Shown here piece by piece: positions 1 through 8,487 of a stretch of DNA of 64,000 bases. A model generated the notes under the pieces. That model had not been told where the DNA came from, ran no database searches, and worked only from the letters and a program-made list of their open reading frames with translations. This DNA comes from Poritiphilus flavus (GTDB lineage Bacteria; Bacteroidota; Bacteroidia; Flavobacteriales; Flavobacteriaceae): assembly GCF_009901585.1 (NCBI RefSeq), contig NZ_WXYO01000006.1:124001-188000 (forward strand). The letters run 5' to 3'. Position 1 is the stretch's first letter; each line of letters starts with the position of its first letter. The position numbers and the translations under genes are program-made.

Positions 1-242
1 ATTACGTTGAGATCTTTTATGAAAAAGAGCATGATATTCAACATGAGACGTTCCGGAACACCTTAGGCGAAATAAGCAGACAGGCAGCATTTTTAAGGCA
101 ATGTCACAGATCTTACCTCGTAAACATTTCCAATATAAAAATGGTAAAAGGAAACTCACAAAACGCGAAAATAGAATTTCATCAGCATGGGTTGGATACT
201 AGTAAAATTGTTGATCAATATACAATGGATACTACCGCATAA
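1..242 (+). CDS. LytTR DNA-binding domain protein, 3' part only (start outside window, altered C-terminus)
   Basis: An open frame runs from the window edge to TAA at 240-242. It encodes the second half of a LytTR DNA-binding domain, including 'RSYLVNISNIK' and 'KIEFHQHGLD'. The DNA is close to identical to 16349-16545 of the intact LytTR gene downstream, with scattered mostly silent changes. Similarity stops abruptly at about position 200, after the codons for GLD. The last 14 residues replace the usual C-terminal 'PLSNTYYKSIKSSL' of the intact copy. LytTR proteins bind promoter DNA as transcription regulators; this one would lack its last helix or strand. It may be a functional paralogue with a new tail or a copy broken where the AT-rich island begins. 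The N-terminal half is not visible. Confidence 0.8.
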   Translation, partial: YVEIFYEKEHDIQHETFRNTLGEISRQAAFLRQCHRSYLVNISNIKMVKGNSQNAKIEFHQHGLDTSKIVDQYTMDTTA

Positions 243-428
243 ATTTTAGTTTCCTTTTTAGTGTTTACCGGGTAGTAATTTCTGCTAAGAAAAACATCAG
301 AATCATTTATGGGCTTTTATTCTAAAGGCTTACTAAAAAGTAGTAAATTTCTTATAAAAAAAAATTATAATACTTTAAAATATTATAATATAATTCCTTT
401 CCTTTAAAAAGATTTTGTCCAGAAGTTT

Positions 429-2636
429 ATGAATCAAAAGAAATTCCCTTTTTATCGGCAACTTGATCAGATGGACTGTGGGCCAACTTGTTTGCGAATG
501 ATAACTAAGTACTACGGGAGGTCTTTTTCGGCAGAGTTTTTAAGAAAAGAAGCAAATATCACAAGAGAAGGAGTTACACTTGGAGGAATGGCCGAAGCCG
601 CAGAAAGCATTGGTTTTCATTCGCTTGGAGTAAATATTGATTTTAAAACGCTTGATGAGGAGGCACCATTGCCTTGCATTGCCCATTGGAAACAGCGACA
701 TTTTGTGGTCATTTATGCGATCAAAAAGGAAACAGTAATTCTTGCGGATCCGGCTGCTCGCGGCTTACTAAAATTTCGTAAAAATGAGTTCTTAGATGGT
801 TGGATTGGAAAAAATGCGAATATAGAAGAAGATGAAGGTTATTTGCTCTTACTCGAACCAACTCCTAATTTTTATTCAAATGATCCGGAACTCAAAAATG
901 AATACGGATTTAAGTTTTTGTTCTGGTATTTCAAACCCTATAAAAAATACCTAACACAATTGTTTATAGGACTTGTAATTGGAAGTATACTGCAGTTAAT
1001 TTTTCCTTTTCTTGCTCAAGCAGTTGTAGACTATGGTATCAACTACCAAAACTTGAGTTTCGTTTACCTTATCCTGGTAGCGCAACTGACATTGTTTATA
1101 TCACAAACAACGGTTGAACTTATAAGGGGATGGATCTTGTTACATATTACCAGCAGGATAAACATCAACCTAATTTCGGATTTTTTGATAAAACTTATGC
1201 GCTTGCCGATAGCGTTTTTTGATTCTAAAAACACAGGTGATATTATCCAACGAATTTATGATCATAATAGAATACAAAACTTCTTATCCACAACGAGTTT
1301 AAATACACTTTTTTCGGCATTTAATTTAGTCATATTCGGAGTGGTTTTGGCGTATTATAGCTTGGGAATTTTTTTTACTTTTTTCTGCGGTTCCCTTATT
1401 TACATATCCTGGACATTACTTTTTATGAAAAAAAGAGCAGAGTTGGATTATAAAAGGTTTGAACAGTCATCCAATAACCAGAGTAGCTTATACCAACTAA
1501 TCTCTGGAATGCAGGAAATAAAACTAAATGGTTCCGAAAGAAGACGTCGATGGGAATGGGAGATAATCCAGGTACGTCTTTTTAAAATTTCTATCAAAAG
1601 ACTTTCATTATCACAAATCCAAAACACGGGTGGTCGTTTCCTGAATGAACTAAAAAATATTCTGATAACTTTCATCGCTGCCAAATTGGTCATTCAAGGA
1701 GATTTGAGTCTTGGGATGATGTTAGCTATTCAGTACATCATAGGACAATTAAATTTACCCATAAACAATTTCGTTACATTCATTCAGGCGGGACAGGATG
1801 CGAAAATAAGCCTTGAAAGGTTATCGGAAATCCATTCTAAGGAAGATGAAGAAAAAGCCAGCGATGAGGATATGCTTGCTCTTCCCCATGTCAAAAACAT
1901 AAAATTTCGAAATGTTAGTTTTAGGTATGGAGGAAAATACTCTCCCTGGGTTTTGCAGAACTTGAATTTCGAAATCCCTGAAGGAAAAGTGACTGCCATT
2001 GTGGGCGCAAGTGGTAGTGGAAAAACAACATTAATTAAGCTATTACTTAAATTTTATGAACCGTCTGAGGGTGGTATTTATATAAACAATACCCGACTTC
2101 AAATGCTAAATACCCCTTTATGGAGAAAGGCATGTGGCTCAGTGATGCAAGATGGATTTTTATTCAATGATAATATAGCACGAAATATAACGGAGTCTGA
2201 TTCCAAAGGAAGAATCAATAAGGAACGATTAATGCACGCGGTTCAAGTAGCGAACATAGGGAGTTTTATTGAAAATCAACCTTCAGGCTACAATACTAAA
2301 ATAGGAGCAAGTGGTGTCAACATTAGTGGAGGACAAAGACAGCGAATATTGATTGCAAGATCTGTTTATAAAAATCCTCAATATATCTTTTTTGATGAGG
2401 CGACCAGCGCATTAGATGCGAATAATGAAAGAGTAATAATGGAAAATCTTCAAGATTTTTATAAGGGAAAGACTGTTGTTATTGTGGCTCATAGGCTGAG
2501 TACTGTGAAAAAAGCAGATCATATTATTGTCCTGGAAAAAGGAAAAATTATAGAAATGGGTTCACACCAGACATTAGTAAACGCCAGAGGAGCCTATTAT
2601 ACTCTTGTAAAAAATCAGTTGGAGTTAGGGAATTGA
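429..2636 (+). CDS. Peptidase-containing ABC transporter (C39 bacteriocin exporter)
   Basis: This 735-residue protein should export the lanthipeptide and remove its leader after the double glycine. The N-terminal C39 peptidase domain (about 1-135) has the catalytic Cys17 in 'QMDCGPTCLRM', His91 in 'QRHFVVIY' and Asp107 in 'ADPA'. A membrane domain with several hydrophobic helices spans about 165-440. The ATPase domain has Walker A 'GASGSGKTT' (Lys532), signature 'ISGGQRQR' (632-639), Walker B 'FFDEATSALDA' (Asp656, Glu657) and the H-loop His688. All catalytic residues are present, so it is probably active. Its HlyD partner follows after 80 bp and the precursor with a GG motif lies about 1.9 kb downstream. 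Leader cleavage by this protein is inferred from the family (LahT/NukT/LctT type) and the matching GG site. Confidence 0.95.
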   Translation: MNQKKFPFYRQLDQMDCGPTCLRMITKYYGRSFSAEFLRKEANITREGVTLGGMAEAAESIGFHSLGVNIDFKTLDEEAPLPCIAHWKQRHFVVIYAIKKETVILADPAARGLLKFRKNEFLDGWIGKNANIEEDEGYLLLLEPTPNFYSNDPELKNEYGFKFLFWYFKPYKKYLTQLFIGLVIGSILQLIFPFLAQAVVDYGINYQNLSFVYLILVAQLTLFISQTTVELIRGWILLHITSRININLISDFLIKLMRLPIAFFDSKNTGDIIQRIYDHNRIQNFLSTTSLNTLFSAFNLVIFGVVLAYYSLGIFFTFFCGSLIYISWTLLFMKKRAELDYKRFEQSSNNQSSLYQLISGMQEIKLNGSERRRRWEWEIIQVRLFKISIKRLSLSQIQNTGGRFLNELKNILITFIAAKLVIQGDLSLGMMLAIQYIIGQLNLPINNFVTFIQAGQDAKISLERLSEIHSKEDEEKASDEDMLALPHVKNIKFRNVSFRYGGKYSPWVLQNLNFEIPEGKVTAIVGASGSGKTTLIKLLLKFYEPSEGGIYINNTRLQMLNTPLWRKACGSVMQDGFLFNDNIARNITESDSKGRINKERLMHAVQVANIGSFIENQPSGYNTKIGASGVNISGGQRQRILIARSVYKNPQYIFFDEATSALDANNERVIMENLQDFYKGKTVVIVAHRLSTVKKADHIIVLEKGKIIEMGSHQTLVNARGAYYTLVKNQLELGN

Positions 2637-2716
2637 ATTTGATATTAAAGGAATATAGTAGGCTTTTTATATTGAAATGCTAAGTTGTTATACTTTTTGG
2701 AGAATTATTTTTTTTC

Positions 2717-4027
2717 ATGTCGACAGCAAAGAAAAAGAAAATCGATTATCTGAATGAGAGTTCAGATCAAGTAAAGGAAATACTTGGGAGGGCCCCTAAC
2801 TGGATGATAAGGTGGGGTATTACTGTAGTATTCCTAATAGTATTTTTGCTGATTGCGATGAGTGCCATCATACGTTATGATGATATAATATTAGCTCGAA
2901 TAAATATAACAACCAGGATACCACCGGCCTATATTAGAGCAAACAGTTCTGGCAAACTTACAGGGCTATATGCCGAAACAGGTGATCCCGTTGCAGAAGG
3001 AGAGATTATTGGTGAAATCGAGAACACGGCGGATCTTTCGGACGTTTATTGGCTGAAAAACAAATTGTCTTCATTCAATCCCATATTGATAGAACTAGAC
3101 TCTTTGCAAATTGAGTTTCCTTCAGATTTAAAGCTTGGTGACATTCGGCAGACATATTCTGACTTTATTTCGCAATACCAATCATATATTCTGTTCAATA
3201 CTCTTGAGCCTAGCGGAAATGAAATAAAGAATACTTCTATTCAAATTAGAAGACAGTACGAGTTGTTGGATAAACAAAGAAAACAACTTGAATTTTTTTC
3301 TCAAGAATTAGATTTCTCGGAATCGGAATACCAGAGAAATAAAACGCTAATGGAAAAAGGAGTTATCTCGAAGTCTGAATTTGAGACTATAGCGAGAAAA
3401 TACCTGGCAGACAAACAACATTTAGAAAGTCTGAAAAGTATTGTTGCTAGTACGAGAATAGAAATAGCTGCCTTAAGTGGAAGTAAAATTCGGCACACTA
3501 TTTCTGACAAAGAGCTCACCTATGCCAATAAACAGGAGTTAATTGCTCAGTTGGAATTATTGAAAAATGAGATATTCAATTGGGAACTAAAGTATGTTTT
3601 GAAAAGCCCAATGGACGGTAAGCTGACAATGTTTGATATACGAAACAAGTATCAAAATGTCAAATCAGGAGAAATTGTTTTTACAATAGTTCCGGCAAAA
3701 ATAGACTCATTAATAGGTCATGTAACGATGCCAGTGCAAAACTCTGGAAAGGTAAAAGTTGGTCAGGAAGTAATTATTAAGTTGGATAATTATCCATATC
3801 ATGAATGGGGAAGCCTAAGAGGGAAAATTATAGACATCTCTGCTGTGCCTAAGAAAGGCGAGGCTATTTACTCTATTTTTCTGGTTATAGAGAACCTTAA
3901 CACATCGTTCAACAAAAACTTAGAATTTAAGCAGGAAATGCAGGGAAATGCCGAAATTATTACCGAGGAACTTAGTGTCCTTGAGCGAATATTTTATCAA
4001 TTGACATCAATATTTACGAGGAATTAG
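2717..4027 (+). CDS. HlyD-family membrane fusion (periplasmic adaptor) protein
   Basis: This 436-residue protein is the periplasmic adaptor that would link the C39 ABC exporter to an outer-membrane channel. It has a short cytoplasmic N-terminus, one membrane helix at about 33-52, a lipoyl-like half at about 70-105 ('IRANSSGKLTGLYAETGD'), a long charged coiled-coil segment at about 150-285, and a second lipoyl and beta-barrel part near 300-400 ('LKSPMDGKLTMFDIR', 'VGQEVIIKLDNYPYHEWG'). Length and order fit HlyD proteins paired with bacteriocin exporters. No TolC-like gene is in the island, so a host outer-membrane channel is probably shared. It starts at ATG 2717, 80 bp after the transporter, in the same direction. 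Confidence 0.92.
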   Translation: MSTAKKKKIDYLNESSDQVKEILGRAPNWMIRWGITVVFLIVFLLIAMSAIIRYDDIILARINITTRIPPAYIRANSSGKLTGLYAETGDPVAEGEIIGEIENTADLSDVYWLKNKLSSFNPILIELDSLQIEFPSDLKLGDIRQTYSDFISQYQSYILFNTLEPSGNEIKNTSIQIRRQYELLDKQRKQLEFFSQELDFSESEYQRNKTLMEKGVISKSEFETIARKYLADKQHLESLKSIVASTRIEIAALSGSKIRHTISDKELTYANKQELIAQLELLKNEIFNWELKYVLKSPMDGKLTMFDIRNKYQNVKSGEIVFTIVPAKIDSLIGHVTMPVQNSGKVKVGQEVIIKLDNYPYHEWGSLRGKIIDISAVPKKGEAIYSIFLVIENLNTSFNKNLEFKQEMQGNAEIITEELSVLERIFYQLTSIFTRN

Positions 4028-4052
4028 CACATAAAAATTCAACACAATTGTA

Positions 4053-4415
4053 TCACCCTTTTTCTTTTTTTTTTAACTGAGAATTCTCTTTTTTAAGTTC
4101 TTCGTTTTCAAATTCGAGTTTTTTAATGTATTTCTTCATCGTTTCCAACAAGAAATCTGGTAAGTTATCACGGTCATCCATACTACCTATTGGTGTATCG
4201 CTCATGACTTCTATTATTCCTTCATTTGGTTCATAGATTTCTTTGATCGAAGTTCCTAATATCTCTGCCATCTTTTCCCATTCTTTGTTCAGGATTTTAG
4301 TAATTCCATTTTCTCGTCTGCTATATTGAGATTGACTCATGTTGAGTTCAAAAGCCATCTGCTCCTGAGAGATCCTCAAAGAATTTCGTCTATCACTAAG
4401 TTTTCGCTTAATCAC
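4053..4415 (-). CDS. XRE-family helix-turn-helix regulator with C-terminal coiled coil
   Basis: This 120-residue protein has an N-terminal Cro/C1-type helix-turn-helix at about 7-62, seen in 'ISQEQMAFELNMSQSQYSRRE' around positions 15-35. Residues 85-120 are very rich in Glu and Lys ('FENEELKKENSQLKKKEKG') and should form a dimerising coiled coil. It is transcribed away from the precursor gene, and the 128 bp between them probably contains both promoters. It converges with the HlyD gene, 25 bp apart. It is therefore a good candidate for the local regulator of precursor expression, but no binding data or clear operator can be read from the sequence. The run of lysines at the end comes from an A-rich tract (T-rich on the + strand near 4060-4075). 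Confidence 0.88.
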   Translation of the reverse strand: MIKRKLSDRRNSLRISQEQMAFELNMSQSQYSRRENGITKILNKEWEKMAEILGTSIKEIYEPNEGIIEVMSDTPIGSMDDRDNLPDFLLETMKKYIKKLEFENEELKKENSQLKKKEKG

Positions 4416-4543
4416 TTATGGTAATTTGATTCTACTAAATGCAATAAATCACATAGAGTATGTCATAAATATCATGTTATAAATGTAATATTTATTTTAA
4501 ATTACGTAGGAATAAAACTATTAATATTTTAAATCTTTTAACA
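4416..4543. promoter_or_regulatory. Divergent promoter region between XRE regulator and lanthipeptide precursor
   Basis: This AT-rich 128-bp spacer must hold the promoters of both divergent genes. It contains an imperfect inverted pair, AAATAT near 4466 and ATATTT about 15 bp later, which could be an operator for the XRE protein. No clean Bacteroidota -7 box (TAnnTTTG) is visible. Assignment rests on position only. Confidence 0.45.
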
Positions 4544-4738
4544 ATGAAAAAGAGGTCTTTAACATCTTTGGTGCTGAACAAAAAGGCCATTTCCAAATTA
4601 TCAGATTATCACAGTATTAGTGGCGGTTACACGGATTCGTTCGATGTTCCCTGTGTACCTAATACAGATATTGGAAACGGTGCTTCTTGTACTTGTACGC
4701 AACCTGGAACGGGTAATTCAGAATGTGATTGCGCTTAA
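4544..4738 (+). CDS. Class I lanthipeptide precursor with GG leader
   Basis: This 64-residue peptide is the probable substrate of the whole cluster. The leader (1-28) carries the Lys/Asn/Ile pattern 'LNKKAISKL' and ends in 'HSISGG', a double-glycine site suited to the C39 exporter. The predicted core (29-64) has five cysteines (37, 49, 51, 61, 63) and eight Ser/Thr (Thr30, Ser32, Thr41, Ser48, Thr50, Thr52, Thr56, Ser59), arranged with two Cys-X-Cys pairs near the C-terminus. It is followed by LanC and the split LanB, as in the pinensin cluster of Chitinophaga. Up to five lanthionine-type rings are possible; the ring pattern cannot be read from sequence. The core has no recognisable match to a known lantibiotic that I can recall. 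Confidence 0.93.
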   Translation: MKKRSLTSLVLNKKAISKLSDYHSISGGYTDSFDVPCVPNTDIGNGASCTCTQPGTGNSECDCA

Positions 4739-4781
4739 ATCAAATGGCATAGTGCAATTGATACATTTTGTTAGATTTTTC

Positions 4782-4809
4782 AAAGCTGGTCACGGTCTGA
4801 CTGGCTTTT
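4782..4809 (+). terminator. Hairpin attenuator/terminator after precursor gene
   Basis: The arms 4782-4792 (AAAGCTGGTCA) and 4798-4808 (TGACTGGCTTT) pair as an 11-bp stem with two internal G-U wobbles, around a 5-nt loop (4793-4797). The 3' arm runs into TTTT. It lies 44 bp after the precursor stop and about 210 bp before LanC. Partial read-through here would give more precursor mRNA than enzyme mRNA, as is usual for lanthipeptide operons. The U-tract is short, so termination may be weak. Confidence 0.7.
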
Positions 4810-5019
4810 GTCAATTAAATAATAAATAACATTTGGATTTGAAGTCCTGCTTTACTGGATAAGACGAAAATAGCCATTTCCAAAACTTAGTACTTGATTA
4901 ATTATGGGCGATATCTTTTCTGAAAGCCCTTTAGACCAAGACATGCTTTAATATTGATTTCTCAAAACAATAAGTAACTACAGATGGCCGAAATATGATT
5001 CTAAATTTTTTTTAGCCTA

Positions 5020-6228
5020 ATGAAAAAATGTCTTACTGAAAAGCTTGAAGAAATTGCTCAGAGCTTAAAAGTGGAAAATATTGCAAGTGACAAATGTGGG
5101 GTCCTGGCGGGAATCTCCGGAATCGCGTTGTTTCAATTTTACTATGCCAAATTCAAAGATTCAAGTGAGTATGCGGATATAGGTGCTAAGAATTTAACAA
5201 CCTGTGTTGAAGGACTAGGACAAAAGTTTAATACCATGACATATTGTTCTGGAATTGCCGGTTTGGGGTGGGTTTTGGACCACCTGGAGGAAAAGGACTT
5301 TATTCAGATTAATAACGATGAAATCCTGTCAGACCTGGATCACTTACTTTACAAAAACATGATATCAGACATCCAGAGCGATTACTACGATTTCTTGCAT
5401 GGTGCTTTGGGTTTCGGTGTTTATTTTTTTAAGCGCTATACTCGCACGAAATCGATGAAACTGAAAGAAAGATATAGACGCTATTTAAAAGACCTCGTTT
5501 TAATTTTAAAAAGTAAGGCTGAACGAGATAAGGATGGTATAAAATGGAAATCCATAACTCAAATCGGAAGTAATGAATGGGACTACAATCTAAGCTTATC
5601 CCATGGAATTTCAAGTATATTAAATTTTCTTTCCAGGCTTAACAGGATTGATGAATTTAGAGCTGAGGTCTGCGATTTATTGGAAGAGAGTACGGAATTT
5701 ATTAAAAATCTTGTAAGCATAGATCGTACCAACTACGCACTTCTACCGGCCAAAATAAGTAAAGGAAAGCATATCGATATGGATTCCAGACTTGCATGGT
5801 GCTATGGAGATTTAGGAGTAGGTTTGTCAATTTGGAAAGCCGGAATTAGTCTTGATAATCAAAACATAAAGGAAGTAGCTCTTGAAATCTTAAATCACGC
5901 GGCTAGAATGGGTTGCCTTGAAGAAAATATTGTAAAGGATGCCATGCTTTGTCATGGCTCCTACGGTATTGCCCAAATTTTTAGCTATATGTATAGTGAA
6001 ACAGGTCAAAAGAACTTTAAAAATGCCGCTACTTTTTGGAGAACTGATGGTTTAGCAAAAGCAACTCATGGCGACCTATACGGTGGCTACAAAATGTGGA
6101 CATCAAGGCATCATACAAACTGGAAACATGATATGACAATTTTAAATGGCGTAGCTGGTATAGGGTTAAGTATCATAGGATATCTTTCTAAGGACAATTC
6201 CTGGACCGAATGTATGATGATAGCTTAA
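5020..6228 (+). CDS. LanC-like lanthionine cyclase
   Basis: This 402-residue protein should add Cys thiols to dehydroalanine/dehydrobutyrine in the modified precursor to close the thioether rings. The zinc ligands of the family are visible: Cys261 in 'LAWCYGDLGVG', and Cys311-His312 in 'MLCHGSYGIA'. His195 in 'LSHGISSIL' matches the conserved active-site His of NisC. Gly-rich inner-helix repeats of the alpha/alpha toroid occur throughout ('CGVLAGISGIALF', 'HGALGFGVYFF', 'LNGVAGIGLS'). Length is normal for LanC. It precedes the LanB gene directly: its TAA (6226-6228) touches the next frame. It belongs to the class I pathway, where LanC is a stand-alone protein. Confidence 0.95.
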   Translation: MKKCLTEKLEEIAQSLKVENIASDKCGVLAGISGIALFQFYYAKFKDSSEYADIGAKNLTTCVEGLGQKFNTMTYCSGIAGLGWVLDHLEEKDFIQINNDEILSDLDHLLYKNMISDIQSDYYDFLHGALGFGVYFFKRYTRTKSMKLKERYRRYLKDLVLILKSKAERDKDGIKWKSITQIGSNEWDYNLSLSHGISSILNFLSRLNRIDEFRAEVCDLLEESTEFIKNLVSIDRTNYALLPAKISKGKHIDMDSRLAWCYGDLGVGLSIWKAGISLDNQNIKEVALEILNHAARMGCLEENIVKDAMLCHGSYGIAQIFSYMYSETGQKNFKNAATFWRTDGLAKATHGDLYGGYKMWTSRHHTNWKHDMTILNGVAGIGLSIIGYLSKDNSWTECMMIA

Positions 6229-6249
6229 GTGTTAAAAGTTAAAGGAGTA

Positions 6250-8487
6250 ATGAGTAATCCATACGAATCTTTCCCAAAATTTTTATTGAGGGCGCCTATC
6301 TTTCCCGTATCCTTTTTTAAAAAACTTACATCCACAGATCATATCACAAGCACAGAACTAAAAAAAATTTGGCAAAACCCGATTGTAAGAGAGGCTATTT
6401 TTTTGGCTTCACGATCCCTTACTGAAGAATTAGACAAATGGGTAGATGGGAAAATAAAAAACGATAAAAAGAAGGAGAAATTAGAATATGCCCTTCTCAA
6501 GTATATTGCCAGGATGTCTTCACGATGCACACCTTTTGGACTTTTTGCTGGTTGTGCGGTTGGAGAATTCGGGCATGAGACTAGAATAAAAATCTGTAAA
6601 GGGCAAAAACATCGTCGTCATACACGCTTAGACATGAATTATGCCGTCGCTCTTTCCCAGGACATTATTAAATCAAAAGATATAGAAAAGAAGTTACTCT
6701 TTTATCCTAACTCAAGTATTTACTTCATTGGCAATGAATTGCGTTACATAGAATATAAATACATTTCAAATAATAGACATAATGAGGTTATTGCAGTAAA
6801 TAGTTCCCATTACTTGTTAGAAGTGCTAGAAAAAGCAGCTAATGGTGCTCTGCTCGAAGATTTAGCCCAAACCCTGATAAACGAAACCATTAGTTACAAA
6901 GAATCCCTGGACTTCGTTAAATCGCTAGTGGAAAACCAAATTTTAGTAAGTGATTTAGAACCATCAGTTTCTGGACCGGAATTTTTGAAACAAATGATAG
7001 ACGTTTTAAGTGAAGAATCAGACGATAATTTGAGCAATTTAGGCAATGAACTGACCGAAATAGACAAAAATCTGGAAAAGATCGATGTGGTTCTGGGAAA
7101 TTCTCCGAACACCTATTTAAAGCTGAGTACTGATTTGAAAAAACTAGGTACAGAATTTGAATTAAATGATCTTTTTCAAACTGATTTGATGCTTGAAACA
7201 AGGGAAAACAGAATAAGCTCAGAAATCGTAGAATCAGTAAAACGCAGTCTAAACTTTCTTAATATAATAACTCCTACTTATGATACCACATTAGGAAGAT
7301 TTCAAAGTAGATTTTATGAACGGTACGGAGAAAGAGAAATAGACCTTACCAAAGCTTTAGATGTTGAACTTGGTATCGGGTACCTGAACAACTCTAAAGA
7401 CAATGATATTAATCCTTTGATTGATGATATTGATTTTTCCAATAAAAATCAAGAACACCTGGCCAGAGAAATTAAGTACGAAAAGATACATTCCGTATTG
7501 CAGGAAAAAGTAATTCGGTCTCTTATGAATAGTGAATATTTACTAAACCTGTCAGAGGAAGATTTTGAGGATTTTGAAGAAAACTGGGAAGATTTACCAG
7601 ATACTTTTTCAGTCATGATTGAACTTTTAAAAGTAGATGGTGAGGTAAAAATAAAACTCAGTGGTGCAGGTGGATCTAGTGCGGCTAACCTCCTCAGTCG
7701 CTTCGGATATGCGGACGAGGATATCAAAAATTATGTCCACAGTATTGTTGATGTGGAAACTAGAATGAATCATAATAAGATTCTTGCTGAAATTTCTCAT
7801 TTACCAGAGTCCAGAGTTGGTAATATTGTGATGAGGCCAGTTATAAGAAAGTATGAAATCCCCTATCTCTCTAAATCCATTTTACCTCCTTCGAATCAAA
7901 TACCTATTGACGACTTATCAATTTCTATCAACAGGAAAGGAATTTTACTAAAATCCAAAAAACATGATATGGAGGTAATTCCCCGACTTACCAATGCACA
8001 CAACTATAGAAAAAATGCATTACCTGTTTATCATTTTTTATGTGATATGCAAACGCAGGGTATGAGAAAGAGAATTGGTCTAGATTTAGGGCCTCTGGCA
8101 GATAACTTCGCTTTTATTCCAAGAATTGTATTTGGCGACTTTATATTACAAGAAGCCACATGGAACATAAAGAAGTCCGAAATTCAAAATTTGAAGAACA
8201 TGGCCAATAGTAATAGTCTGCTCAATAAAGTAGAAGAGTTTAGAAAAGAAAAGAACATGCCTCAATATGTTATGTTATCTGAAAGGGATAATGAATTGCT
8301 CGTTAATTTGAAGAATTTAAATTCGGCAAAAATGTTCCTTAATACAATAAAAAATAAAAATACCATTAAGCTTAGGGAATTTTTAGCCTGTGATGAGGGT
8401 GTTGTCAAGGGAGAAGCGAATAGAGAGCATTTTGCCAATCAGGTTTTATTATCCTTTTACAATTCCAAAAAACTCAAGAATGGATAA
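6250..8487 (+). CDS. Lantibiotic dehydratase, glutamylation part (split LanB, N-terminal protein)
   Basis: This protein of about 745 residues should transfer glutamate from glutamyl-tRNA to Ser/Thr of the precursor core. It shows the LanB N-terminal hallmark 'SSRCTPFGLFAGCAVGEFG', whose Arg and Thr match the tRNA-glutamyl handling residues of NisB (Arg87, Thr89). Further family segments are 'HTRLDMNY' and the C-terminal stretch 'RIGLDLGPLADNFAFIPRI'. The elimination domain is missing and is encoded by the next gene, as in pinensin-type clusters. Start choice: an in-frame GTG at 6229 abuts the LanC stop, but ATG 6250 has an AAAGGAG tract just upstream and begins with the usual 'MSNPYESFPKFLLRAP', so I prefer it. 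Its last 8 bases overlap the next gene. Confidence 0.93.
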   Translation: MSNPYESFPKFLLRAPIFPVSFFKKLTSTDHITSTELKKIWQNPIVREAIFLASRSLTEELDKWVDGKIKNDKKKEKLEYALLKYIARMSSRCTPFGLFAGCAVGEFGHETRIKICKGQKHRRHTRLDMNYAVALSQDIIKSKDIEKKLLFYPNSSIYFIGNELRYIEYKYISNNRHNEVIAVNSSHYLLEVLEKAANGALLEDLAQTLINETISYKESLDFVKSLVENQILVSDLEPSVSGPEFLKQMIDVLSEESDDNLSNLGNELTEIDKNLEKIDVVLGNSPNTYLKLSTDLKKLGTEFELNDLFQTDLMLETRENRISSEIVESVKRSLNFLNIITPTYDTTLGRFQSRFYERYGEREIDLTKALDVELGIGYLNNSKDNDINPLIDDIDFSNKNQEHLAREIKYEKIHSVLQEKVIRSLMNSEYLLNLSEEDFEDFEENWEDLPDTFSVMIELLKVDGEVKIKLSGAGGSSAANLLSRFGYADEDIKNYVHSIVDVETRMNHNKILAEISHLPESRVGNIVMRPVIRKYEIPYLSKSILPPSNQIPIDDLSISINRKGILLKSKKHDMEVIPRLTNAHNYRKNALPVYHFLCDMQTQGMRKRIGLDLGPLADNFAFIPRIVFGDFILQEATWNIKKSEIQNLKNMANSNSLLNKVEEFRKEKNMPQYVMLSERDNELLVNLKNLNSAKMFLNTIKNKNTIKLREFLACDEGVVKGEANREHFANQVLLSFYNSKKLKNG

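Noticed and set aside
4620-4829. 69-codon frame overlapping the precursor in another frame
   Set aside because: The precursor frame has the leader, GG site and Cys-rich core; this frame crosses the terminator hairpin.
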